From the NCBI GenBank assembly GCA_934177025.1, contig CAKPPA010000026.1:1-11230 (forward strand): 11,230 nt of DNA, written 5' to 3'. The position numbers were made by a program, and so were the translations under genes. Of the stretch, positions 1 to 7,234 are shown piece by piece. Positions within the stretch are counted from its first letter, which is position 1. The number at the start of each line of letters is the position of its first letter. The stretch is from an uncultured Clostridia bacterium. Its GTDB lineage: Bacteria > Bacillota > Clostridia > Christensenellales > CAG-314. A model generated the notes under the pieces. The model worked only from the letters and a program-made list of their open reading frames with translations, was not told the DNA's origin and did no database searches.

Positions 1-2
1 AC

Positions 3-3000
3 AACGTCGGCTCGGAAATCGTGGACGAGGCGGAAGTAACGCTGGTAAATGCGGACGGACTGTTTTTGCCCTTTTCAAAAACGGTTTCCGTTCCTTACGG
101 CAGCACTGTGCGTATCGAAACGGAGCCGCTGTTGTCCCCGTCGTTTTTGGCGGCAGTCAACAAAATTCGCGAAACGGAAGTTTGCGTCAAAGTTTCCTGC
201 AACAAAAAAACGGTCAAGGAAGTTACGGAAAAGGTTACCGTGTTGCCTCTGGACGTTTGGTGCGGCAGCACGAATCCGGAATTAATTGCGGCATTCGTGC
301 GCCCGCGCATCAAGGAGTGTTCGGACGTGTTGGCGGACGCAAAAAAACGCCTGTCCAAATGGGGCGTTCCTTGCGAATGGCGCGGGTATCAGGAGGGCGA
401 CAAAAACAAAATTCGCTTGATGTGCGCCGCCATTTTTGCGGCGATTAAAAAGTATGCCTTTTTGCGGCAAAACGATTCCGACGTTTCCCTTCCCGTGCGA
501 ATGGAAACGGATTTAAAACAGGGCGACTCCGTAACGGAGCGCGATCTCGCCGTGTTTTTCGCCGCCTGCTTGGAAAGTGCCGACCTTCATCCGATGCTAG
601 CCTTCGGTGCAAACGGTTGGGCTTGCGGCGCGTGGCTGACGGAAAATTGTTTTGCGGAAACGGTGTCCGACGACGCTATGCGGGTGGGAAACTACGTGTC
701 GGAAGGCGTCAACGAACTCACGTTCATCGACGTCAACGATTTGTATGCGGAGCAAAACGCAAATTTCACGCTTTCCGAAAAACACTTTGCAAAAAAATTA
801 ATGGACGAAACCTACGAGCAGTTTTTGGACGTGGCGCGTTGTCGGTGGATGCAAATTCGCCCGTTGCCGCTAAAAACGGAAACTTCCGACGGCTTCGAAT
901 TGTTGCGGCAGGAGGAATTCGATCCCGAAGTCGCTCCGGAAAAACTCAAGGATTTCAAAAAACCTCGCTATGAGGAGGATCTTACCAAGGACAAATTGTG
1001 GGAGCGTAGGCTACTCGACTTAACGCTAAAAAACACACTCCTCAATTTCAAACCGCAAAAAAACGTGCTTGCGGTAGCATCGGGGGATTTGTCGCTGTTG
1101 TTCCGTAAACTTGCCGAAGGGGAAAGTTTCGGAGTGTTGGACAACACCAAAGGGATGTTCGGCGCGTTTTCGGCGGAGGATGCCATGCACCACCCGAAAA
1201 CGTCTGTTTTCGAGGACTCCGTTCGTGTGGAATTAAAAAATCATCGACTGCATACGTATGCCGACAAGGCAACGACGGAGGATTTGTTGCGCGGGCTCAG
1301 TAAAAAGGCCAAAATTGCCGACGAGGAGTACGGCGCAAACACGCTTTACCTTGCCTTCGGTTTTTTAGAGTGGCACTCCGAAAAGGATACTCCGATGTAT
1401 GCGCCTGTGGTGCTCATGCCGGTAAAACTTACGGCAGGCAAGGGCAAAAAAGGCTATCAATTACAACAAAAAGGGGAAATTCACTTTAATTCGACGTTAT
1501 CGGAGTTTTTGTATCGGGAGTACAAAATCGACCTACGCGGGTTGGAAAAGGTTTCGCCCGATCAGGATCTTTCCGGCTTATTCGCGTTTGTGCGCAAGGA
1601 AATTTTAAACCTTCCGTCGTGGACAATTCGGGAGGAAGTGTACTTGGCAAACTTCTTTTTTTCGCGCTTTGCAATGTGGAACGACTTGCGGACGAATTTC
1701 GGCAAATTCCGAAAAAATCCGTTGGTTTCCTCCTTGTGGAAAGGTCGTTCGGAACTTGCGGTAGCGGAAAAAACGGAAATCGGCGAGGACGAAGTGCCGT
1801 TAAAGGAAATTCTTTTGCCGCTCTCTGCGGATAGTTCGCAATTTGCGGCAATTTCCGCCGCAACGAAAGGCGAAAGTTTTGTACTGCACGGCCCCCCGGG
1901 GACGGGTAAAAGCCAAACCATTACCAACATCATAGCAAACTGTTTGTACCGCGGGCAAAAAGTTTTGTTCGTTGCGGAAAAACAAGCGGCGTTGTCCGTC
2001 GTGGAAAAAAGGTTATCGGAAATCGGGCTGGGCGATTTTTGTTTGCAGGCGTATTCGGGTAAATTCGACAAGGAGGAACTTCTTCGTAAACTGAATCACA
2101 CGTTGACGGAAAGTCAAGTCACCGCTACGGAGGAGGAAAAAACCGACCAACTCGAGCAGTGCCGAAGCGAACTGAACGAACCGATTCGCGCATTGCACGA
2201 AAAGCGCGGGCTTGGCATTTCCGTTTACGAAGCGGTGCTGTTGTACGAAAAAAACAAGGATGCCCCCGACATACTTTCGGTGGAATCCTCCTTTTACGAT
2301 TCGTTAACCAAGGAAAAATTGGAACGCAACGAAATGCTTTTGCAAAACGTTGCCACGTCGGCAAAGGAAAGCGGCGGGGCTTATCGCTCGCCGTTCGACA
2401 ACGTCAACGTCACCGAGTACAGCGAAGCGTTGCGCAACGAAATTTACTATTCCGCCGAAACGTTGCTGACGGAAATCGAAAATCTGAAAAATTACCAAAA
2501 TCTGTTTTTAAACTTTTACTGCCAGCGCATGAGTGCCTTTACGGAAAAAAAGTACAAAGCACTCAAACAACTGTTGCAACTGCTGGAATCCGGCTCTCTT
2601 GCAAAGTATCGGGCGACGGAGGAGTTTTTCAGTGCCTGCCGCCGATTGCGTGCCTTAAAAAACGAGTACGACCAAACTTACAAAAATTGGATCGATTTGC
2701 ATTTCGATGCGGAAACGCTTGCCGCATTGCAGCAGGAGGGCGAGCGTGGGCATAACGCGAAAAAACGCAACGCCGTGCGTCGCCGCCTGAATCGGGAACG
2801 GAAGCGAAAACTAACGGAAGCCGAGGAAGCATTCGGGGTGCAAACGGCACTTGCAATGTGCGAAACGATTGGCGTTTTGTGCCAAAATGAGGCGGAAAAA
2901 CCGTTGTTCACGGATCGCCGCGGCCGATTCGATTTTCGGCGTTGGCAGGAATTTACGGCGGATTTAGATGTTGCGGACGCACTGTGCGAGCAAATCTTTT

Positions 3001-5477
3001 TGGAGTTTCACGAGGCAAGTTTTTACGAACGTTGTCACGAAGGCAAAACCTTTTTGCTTCCGGTACTCGAAGGGTATCGCCGTGCCTTGGAAAATTTCGA
3101 AACGGAGCGTTTACGCTTTTGTTCCGTCATTCATGCGGACGAAAAAAAATTCGCCGATGCGGATTTACTCGATTATTTCACGGCGAAAGCGGGCGCATTT
3201 ATGGACAATGCGGATTTTTTGCCTTCGTGGTGCGCCTATCGAAAGGACAAGGAGGAGTTGGATCGATCGGGCTTGCGGTTCGTCACCGAAAAATTGGAAA
3301 ACGGCAGTATTGCGGAAGAAAGTTTGTTAAGCAGTTTTCGCAAAAACGTGTATCGTAATTTTATCGAAACGAATCTTCGGTCGGATCCTGTGCTCAGTCG
3401 ATTTTCCGGTAGCCGTTTGGAGGAAAACATCGAACGCTTCCGCACGCTGGACGAGCAGTATTTCCGTTGGACGCGGGAAGAAATTCGCAACCGCCTCATT
3501 CGTCAACTTCCTTCGGCGCAAACGGAAGGGACGCTCAGCGTGGAACTTTTGGCATTCCAACGCATTGTCAAAAGCAACATGCGCGGCATGACGCTGAAAA
3601 ACTTGTTTACGGAAGTGCCGGAGCTGTTAGGCAAAATCGCTCCGTGTGTGCTTATGAGTCCGTCCACCGTGGCGCAGTACCTGTCCTCGGAGGAAACGTT
3701 CGACCTTGTCATTTTCGACGAAGCCTCCCAACTACCGACTTGCGAAGCCATCGGCGCATTAGCGCGTGCAAAAGCCGCCGTCATTGTCGGCGATCCGAAG
3801 CAGCTGCCGCCGACGTCATTTTTCTCTGCCGTGTGCACGGAGGAGGATCGGCCGGAATTGGAGGATATGGAAAGCATTTTGGAGGACTGCCTTGCCCTCG
3901 GTATGCCGGAACGCTACTTAAATTGGCATTACCGCAGCCGTCACGAAAGTTTAATTGCTTTTTCCAACGTTATGTACTACGGCAGCCGTTTAATGACCTT
4001 CCCGTCGTTGGACGCCTTGGAACGCAAAGTGCAGTTGCGTTACGTCGAAAACGGCGAGTACGACAAAGGCTTTACCAAACGCAACAAAACGGAGGCGGAA
4101 GCTCTTGTCAGGGAAGTGGTGGAACGTTTAAAAAATCCGAAAACGTCGCGCTCCAGCATCGGAATCATCACGTTCAGCAGTGCTCAGCAGGATTATATCG
4201 AGCGCAAATTGTCGGAAAGTTTGGTCAAAAATCATTTGGAGGAAGTTGCCTACGACAGGGAGGAACCGCTGTTTGTCAAAAACCTTGAAAACGTACAGGG
4301 CGACGAACGCGACGTCATTCTCTTTTCCGTTTGCTACGGACCGGACAAATTCGGCAAAGTTTCGTTAAATTTCGGGCCGTTGAATCAAAACGGCGGTTGG
4401 CGCCGCTTAAACGTTGCGGTGTCGCGTGCAAGGGAGGAAATGCTTGTGTTTTCCTCCATGACGTCTGCATTTATCGATCCGCTGAAAACCACCAACAAAG
4501 GTGTTTTAGGGCTACGTTCCTTTTTGGAGTATGCCGAAAAGGGTAAACTTGCCATTCCGACGGGCGAACGCGTTTTGTCGTCGTACGGCATCGGGAAGTA
4601 TATTGCGGAGGAACTCAAATCCTACGGCTACGATTGCCGCCACGACGTCGGCATTTCGGAATTTAAAATCGATTGTGCCGTGCTGGATCCGCGCAACAAA
4701 AAACGGTTTTTGTTGGCAGTGTTGTGCGACGGAACCGCCTCGGCGCAAGCCAGCGCAAAGGATCGGTTTTTGCTGCAGCCGAAAATGCTGAAGTTAAACA
4801 ATTGGAACGTCGTCAGGGTGTTTACCGTCAATTTCATTCACAATCCAAAACGTGAAATCAAGCGTATTAAGGAAATTTTGGATCGCTTGGTCGGTTCGGA
4901 ACGGAAAAGCCGCAACGCCTTGTTGCGTTATGCCAAACCTTACCGCATGACGGAGGCGGAAAACGAAACACGTTTGTCCGAATATCTCACAAGCGGCAAA
5001 AACGATACGGAAATTGTCAAAACGTTGCGCCGCATTGTGTCGCGGGAGGAACCGATCAGTGCAACGTTTTTGAAAAAACGCTGTTTGGATGTCCTCGGGG
5101 TAAAGCGTTACGGCGCAAAAACGGATGCGAAATTGGACGAACTGCTGAAAAAATGTGATTTCCGTCAGGAGCAATGGCAGGGCGAAACGTACTACCGCAA
5201 AACGGACAAATGCCTAAATTGCGACTTTTTCCGTACGGAAAGCGAAAATCCGATGCGAAAAGTTGCCTCGGACTACACGCCTTACGAGGGGCTTGCGCTT
5301 GCAAAAGGCATTTTGGAAAACCGTGTCAGCCTGTACCGCGAAGAACTTATCGGCGAAATGCGAAAAATTTGGGATTTATCCGCCGAGGACGCCGCTTCGT
5401 TTTTCGGAGGTTGTATCGATCGCGGGGTGGAAAACAACGTGTTTGTGCGTTCCGTCAGCGGGCGAATCAGTTTTTAG
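3..5477 (+). CDS. DUF4011/DUF3320 superfamily 1 helicase with degenerate Vsr-like nuclease domain (Hhe-like), 5' partial
   Basis: This is a giant nucleic-acid-dependent ATPase. Proteins with this domain order include the single-gene antiphage family called Hhe (DUF4011-helicase-Vsr). Domains in order: an N-terminal beta-rich part and degenerate transglutaminase-like domain (to about 870); DUF4011 (about 985-1570, with WERRLLDLTLKNTLLNF); Walker A GPPGTGKS (1890-1913); a long helical insert; Walker B DEAS (3717-3728); motif III VGDPKQLPP (from 3786); HYRSRHE (about 3927); ENVQGDERD (about 4284); RRLNVAVSRAREE (about 4402-4440); an MTES_1575/Vsr-like PD-(D/E)XK domain (about 4570-4890); and two DUF3320-type winged-helix repeats to the end. 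The frame is open to the window edge and GTG at 21 has no Shine-Dalgarno. Relatives have more N-terminal sequence, so the start probably lies upstream. The helicase motifs look complete. The usual nuclease ECDG reads LCDG (Leu at 4722) and the following YH is missing. Whether it acts in defence or in genome maintenance cannot be read from sequence. Confidence 0.88.
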   Translation, partial: NVGSEIVDEAEVTLVNADGLFLPFSKTVSVPYGSTVRIETEPLLSPSFLAAVNKIRETEVCVKVSCNKKTVKEVTEKVTVLPLDVWCGSTNPELIAAFVRPRIKECSDVLADAKKRLSKWGVPCEWRGYQEGDKNKIRLMCAAIFAAIKKYAFLRQNDSDVSLPVRMETDLKQGDSVTERDLAVFFAACLESADLHPMLAFGANGWACGAWLTENCFAETVSDDAMRVGNYVSEGVNELTFIDVNDLYAEQNANFTLSEKHFAKKLMDETYEQFLDVARCRWMQIRPLPLKTETSDGFELLRQEEFDPEVAPEKLKDFKKPRYEEDLTKDKLWERRLLDLTLKNTLLNFKPQKNVLAVASGDLSLLFRKLAEGESFGVLDNTKGMFGAFSAEDAMHHPKTSVFEDSVRVELKNHRLHTYADKATTEDLLRGLSKKAKIADEEYGANTLYLAFGFLEWHSEKDTPMYAPVVLMPVKLTAGKGKKGYQLQQKGEIHFNSTLSEFLYREYKIDLRGLEKVSPDQDLSGLFAFVRKEILNLPSWTIREEVYLANFFFSRFAMWNDLRTNFGKFRKNPLVSSLWKGRSELAVAEKTEIGEDEVPLKEILLPLSADSSQFAAISAATKGESFVLHGPPGTGKSQTITNIIANCLYRGQKVLFVAEKQAALSVVEKRLSEIGLGDFCLQAYSGKFDKEELLRKLNHTLTESQVTATEEEKTDQLEQCRSELNEPIRALHEKRGLGISVYEAVLLYEKNKDAPDILSVESSFYDSLTKEKLERNEMLLQNVATSAKESGGAYRSPFDNVNVTEYSEALRNEIYYSAETLLTEIENLKNYQNLFLNFYCQRMSAFTEKKYKALKQLLQLLESGSLAKYRATEEFFSACRRLRALKNEYDQTYKNWIDLHFDAETLAALQQEGERGHNAKKRNAVRRRLNRERKRKLTEAEEAFGVQTALAMCETIGVLCQNEAEKPLFTDRRGRFDFRRWQEFTADLDVADALCEQIFLEFHEASFYERCHEGKTFLLPVLEGYRRALENFETERLRFCSVIHADEKKFADADLLDYFTAKAGAFMDNADFLPSWCAYRKDKEELDRSGLRFVTEKLENGSIAEESLLSSFRKNVYRNFIETNLRSDPVLSRFSGSRLEENIERFRTLDEQYFRWTREEIRNRLIRQLPSAQTEGTLSVELLAFQRIVKSNMRGMTLKNLFTEVPELLGKIAPCVLMSPSTVAQYLSSEETFDLVIFDEASQLPTCEAIGALARAKAAVIVGDPKQLPPTSFFSAVCTEEDRPELEDMESILEDCLALGMPERYLNWHYRSRHESLIAFSNVMYYGSRLMTFPSLDALERKVQLRYVENGEYDKGFTKRNKTEAEALVREVVERLKNPKTSRSSIGIITFSSAQQDYIERKLSESLVKNHLEEVAYDREEPLFVKNLENVQGDERDVILFSVCYGPDKFGKVSLNFGPLNQNGGWRRLNVAVSRAREEMLVFSSMTSAFIDPLKTTNKGVLGLRSFLEYAEKGKLAIPTGERVLSSYGIGKYIAEELKSYGYDCRHDVGISEFKIDCAVLDPRNKKRFLLAVLCDGTASAQASAKDRFLLQPKMLKLNNWNVVRVFTVNFIHNPKREIKRIKEILDRLVGSERKSRNALLRYAKPYRMTEAENETRLSEYLTSGKNDTEIVKTLRRIVSREEPISATFLKKRCLDVLGVKRYGAKTDAKLDELLKKCDFRQEQWQGETYYRKTDKCLNCDFFRTESENPMRKVASDYTPYEGLALAKGILENRVSLYREELIGEMRKIWDLSAEDAASFFGGCIDRGVENNVFVRSVSGRISF

Positions 5478-5607
5478 CGTCGCGCACTGTAAGGAAAACG
5501 TCGGAAAACACAGGGAACGAAAAAATCGTCGCTCGGTAAACAAGTAAAAGTGAACTGACAAAAAAGTTAAAACAACAAAAAAGCCTCAAAGGGAAACAGT
5601 TAAAATT
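5478..5607. other. Intergenic stretch after the helicase gene, no gene seen
   Basis: This is AT-rich spacer between the helicase stop codon and the T-free tract. It has one small imperfect palindrome (GTTAA, two bases, TTAAC at 5599-5610). I see no ribosome binding site followed by an open frame and no terminator immediately after the stop. The helicase transcript therefore probably runs about 280 nt further, to the hairpin at 5753-5782. Confidence 0.5.
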
Positions 5608-5759
5608 AACGAAGAACAAAAGGCAAAGAACAAAAGAGCAACAAGCAAAAAAAACAAAAAAACAAAAGAGAAAAAACAAAACAACAAGCAAAAAACAAAA
5701 GAGCAACAAACAAAACAACAAAAAAACAACAAAAAAACAACAAAGGAACGGAAAAAGAG
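5608..5759. repeat. T-free, A-rich low-complexity tract with short repeats and phased A-tracts
   Basis: There are 152 consecutive + strand bases without a single T. By eye they are about 70% A, with more C than G. Internal repeats include ACAAAAGAGCAACAA twice (5630-5644 and 5695-5709), CAACAAGCAAAAAA twice (from 5639 and 5682), and an 11-bp tandem unit CAACAAAAAAA (5716-5726, 5727-5737, partial third copy from 5738). A-runs of six to eight at about one helical turn suggest stiff or curved DNA. In RNA this would be a long unstructured leader into the terminator. It is rich in AGA (about seven here and in the hairpin), unlike the genes on both sides. It is not a CRISPR array, because there are no constant repeats with unique spacers. 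Its function is unknown. Confidence 0.8.
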
Positions 5760-5787
5760 TTCGGCATTTGCCGAACTCTTTTCGTTT
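5753..5787 (+). terminator. Strong bidirectional intrinsic terminator
   Basis: There is a perfect 13-bp stem, AAAAGAGTTCGGC (5753-5765) pairing with GCCGAACTCTTTT (5770-5782), closed by an ATTT tetraloop and followed by T-rich sequence. The left arm begins with A's, so the complementary strand reads into a T-run as well. The element can therefore stop transcription from either side. It ends the helicase transcript about 280 nt after its stop codon and isolates minD from it. Confidence 0.9.
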
Positions 5788-6033
5788 CAAAATTAGGAGT
5801 TAGGCGCACGGTTTTTGCGTTGCCTTTAGGCGGGGTGTCCCTTTCGGGGGTTGGCGGCGTAAAAACGAACGGAACCTTTTTTTCATAACACAATTACAAA
5901 AAGTAATTTCCGACAGTAAAGCCAAAGCAAGGGAAAAATGTCGTTTCGAACAAGGGGAAAACGCCCATGGAAACAAAGCGAATTTTGTCGATAAAACGGC
6001 AATTTTGCGAATCCCTTCCAATCAGCCTCAAAA
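5788..6033. other. Intergenic stretch before minD, with GC-rich patch and no supported gene
   Basis: A GC-rich patch at about 5802-5862 can form several small, mutually exclusive hairpins: GCC-TTTA-GGC, CCC-TTTC-GGG, and CGCA pairing with TGCG. It lies downstream of the terminator and has no clear promoter or terminator of its own, so I do not call an RNA gene. A 6-bp inverted repeat, AATTAC-aaaaa-GTAATT (5892-5908), could be an operator, but nothing supports that beyond symmetry. Minus-strand open frames here are composition artefacts. Confidence 0.4.
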
Positions 6034-6037
6034 GCAG

Positions 6038-6043
6038 TATACT
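6038..6043 (+). promoter_or_regulatory. Probable -10 box (TATACT) of the minDE promoter
   Basis: TATACT lies 34 bases before the minD start codon. It would place transcription initiation near 6050, about 22 nt ahead of the start and just upstream of the AGGAGGTG ribosome binding site. The -35 region (about 6015-6021) matches TTGACA poorly, about three of six bases, so the promoter may be weak or activator-dependent. Confidence 0.5.
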
Positions 6044-6071
6044 ATTGTTCTAACAAAAAAGGAGGTGCGAA

Positions 6072-6851
6072 ATGGCGCGGAAAATTGTTGTTACCAGCGG
6101 AAAAGGCGGCGTCGGCAAAACGACGATAACGGCAAATTTAGGCTATGCTTTGGCGAAAAAAGGGCTACGCGTCGCCATGATGGATCTCGATCTCGGGTTA
6201 AACAATCTCGACGTGGCGTTCGGTGTGGAAAACAAGGTGGTTTTCGACGTAGTGGACGTCATCGAGGGGAGGTGCCGCTTAAAACAAGCGTTTTTGCAAA
6301 ATGCGGATCATCCGTCCTTGTACATTTTGCCGAGTTGCCACAGCTCGTCGCAAAGTTGCATCACGGCGCAAAACGTGCGACTTTTAACGCAAAAAATGAA
6401 CGATATGTTCGATTACATTTTCATCGACAGCCCCGCCGGCATCGACAACGGCTTTCATCGTGCCGCAAGTTGTGCGGACGAAGCAATCGTTGTTTGCACG
6501 CCGCACGTATCCAGCATTCGCGATGCGGACAAAGTTTTGCATTTGTTAAAATCCTACGACTTGCTTTCGGTTAAAATCGTGGTCAATCGGTTGCGCGGCG
6601 ACTTGGTGCAAAAGGGGGAAATGATCGACGCATTCCAAATTTTCAGCCTTTTAAACGCAAAACCGCTTGGCATTGTGCCGGATTGGGATCCGATTGCAAC
6701 TTACGCCGTCGGCGAAGGGAGCGACGTCACTGCGGACAGTGTGTTTCGCATTTTGGCGCAAAATCTACACGACGGCACTTCCTTCATGTACGATTGTTCC
6801 GCCCCGTACAAGGGCTTTTGGGGTAAAATTAAACGGAGGTTACTGCGATGA
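6072..6851 (+). CDS. minD: Septum site-determining ATPase MinD
   Basis: This is a membrane-associated P-loop ATPase that recruits MinC to the membrane to block division at the poles and is controlled by MinE. At 259 aa it is close to the usual length. It carries the deviant Walker A GKGGVGKTT (K11 signature lysine, K16), the DLDLGLNNLD segment at 38-47 (family members usually have R where N44 stands), and the Walker B region FIDSPAGI with D119. It ends in a basic amphipathic helix (about 248-259, GFWGKIKRRLLR) of the membrane-targeting kind. AGGAGGTG six bases before the ATG fixes the start. It overlaps minE by ATGA, so the two are translationally coupled. The upstream neighbour is a terminator, not minC. 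Chromosome-partition ParA and flagellar FlhG are the alternatives, but the C-terminal helix and the adjacent minE favour MinD. Confidence 0.93.
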   Translation: MARKIVVTSGKGGVGKTTITANLGYALAKKGLRVAMMDLDLGLNNLDVAFGVENKVVFDVVDVIEGRCRLKQAFLQNADHPSLYILPSCHSSSQSCITAQNVRLLTQKMNDMFDYIFIDSPAGIDNGFHRAASCADEAIVVCTPHVSSIRDADKVLHLLKSYDLLSVKIVVNRLRGDLVQKGEMIDAFQIFSLLNAKPLGIVPDWDPIATYAVGEGSDVTADSVFRILAQNLHDGTSFMYDCSAPYKGFWGKIKRRLLR

Positions 6852-7081
6852 TTACGTTGTCGGCATATCGACGCACGGAAAACATGCTAAAAAGCGACAA
6901 AAAAATGGACAATCCGGAACGCCTCATTGAGGACGAATTGTACTATTTACTCAATCACTACGTCACAGTGCATCGTGCGGATATCGACGCCGTTTTGGAG
7001 GAAACACGCCAAGGCACGGTGCTAAAAATCACCGCCAAATGCGAAGCCGTAAAAAACGTCGGAATTTTTTCAAAAGGCTAA
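6848..7081 (+). CDS. minE: Divergent MinE, cell division topological specificity factor
   Basis: This is a 77-aa protein whose ATG overlaps the minD stop (ATGA), with GGAGGT seven bases upstream. Residues about 27-66 match the MinE topological-specificity domain: DELYYLLNHYVTVHRADIDA followed by a hydrophobic strand ending VLKITAKCEAV. MinE dimers stimulate MinD ATPase to move MinD off the membrane. The N-terminal half is unusual. The helix that normally contacts MinD, with a conserved A-ERL-x-x-x-L-x-x-x-R pattern, is not recognisable, and this part seems about six residues shorter than in typical 85-90 aa MinE proteins. The call rests on the C-terminal half and on position after minD. Confidence 0.75.
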   Translation: MITLSAYRRTENMLKSDKKMDNPERLIEDELYYLLNHYVTVHRADIDAVLEETRQGTVLKITAKCEAVKNVGIFSKG

Positions 7082-7083
7082 GG

Positions 7084-7111
7084 TACGCGATTTTGCCGAA
7101 GCGTAGTTTTT
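7084..7111 (+). terminator. Weak terminator-like hairpin after minE
   Basis: TACGC (7084-7088) pairs with GCGTA (7101-7105) across a 12-base loop and is followed by GTTTTT. The 5-bp stem and large loop are poor for an intrinsic terminator, so it may only attenuate. It sits directly after the minE stop codon, ahead of a 140-base gap and a promoter-like site for the next pair. Confidence 0.3.
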
Positions 7112-7203
7112 AAGGGCAAAGTTTGTAAGGACGTATTTGGGACGCAACCTGCAACGCCTTAAGGAAAAAGAGCAAAACAAAGTTCTAGCGGTAAAAATGC
7201 AGT

Positions 7204-7211
7204 CATATACT
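7204..7211 (+). promoter_or_regulatory. Possible promoter -10 (CATATACT) of the SpoIVFA/SpoIVFB pair
   Basis: CATATACT differs at one defined base from the sporulation sigma-E -10 consensus CATACAnT, and it also contains a sigma-A-like TATACT (7206-7211). Initiation would fall near 7217, just before the GGAGGT ribosome binding site. No convincing -35 element of either type is visible at the right distance. SpoIVFA and SpoIVFB genes are sigma-E targets in Bacillus, which makes a sigma-E reading attractive but unproven. Confidence 0.35.
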
Positions 7212-7224
7212 TAAACTAATTCGT

Positions 7225-7230
7225 GGAGGT
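7225..7230 (+). promoter_or_regulatory. Ribosome binding site that decides the SpoIVFA-like start
   Basis: GGAGGT lies four bases before ATG 7235. It would fall inside the coding sequence if the in-frame GTG at 7223 were used, so ATG 7235 is the likely start. Confidence 0.8.
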
Positions 7231-7234
7231 TAAA

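Noticed and set aside
21..23. GTG at 21 as the true start of the helicase gene
   Set aside because: No ribosome binding site precedes it, the frame stays open to the window edge, and the residues before it continue a pattern found in relatives.
3467..4288. A 273-codon + strand frame inside the helicase gene, and other long shadow frames such as 2159-2755 and 617-973
   Set aside because: They lie wholly within the helicase gene in other frames, and their translations are low in hydrophobic core patterns and rich in Arg, Cys and Gly. The helicase frame carries all recognisable motifs.
5608..5759. Repeats in the A-rich tract as a CRISPR array
   Set aside because: Repeats are low-complexity, of unequal length and irregularly spaced. 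There are no unique spacers and no cas genes.
5802..5862. GC-rich patch with several small hairpins as a candidate small RNA or riboswitch
   Set aside because: No promoter, no terminator and no match to a known RNA. It is separated from minD by the likely promoter, so it would not be in the minD leader.
5467..5893. Minus-strand open frames rich in Phe, Leu, Cys and Val that look like small membrane proteins
   Set aside because: They are the complement of the T-free A-rich tract, so hydrophobic codons arise from composition alone. There is no ribosome binding site, they overlap the terminator, and no recognisable family appears.
5938..5994. An 18-codon open frame (ATG at 5938) upstream of minD, as a possible leader peptide
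   Set aside because: There is only a weak AAGGG-like site upstream. It lies before the likely minD promoter and has no attenuator hairpin after it.
7082..7222. Remnant of a rodA gene between minE and the SpoIVFA-like gene
   Set aside because: The 140-base gap shows no stretch resembling an FtsW/RodA protein in any frame.
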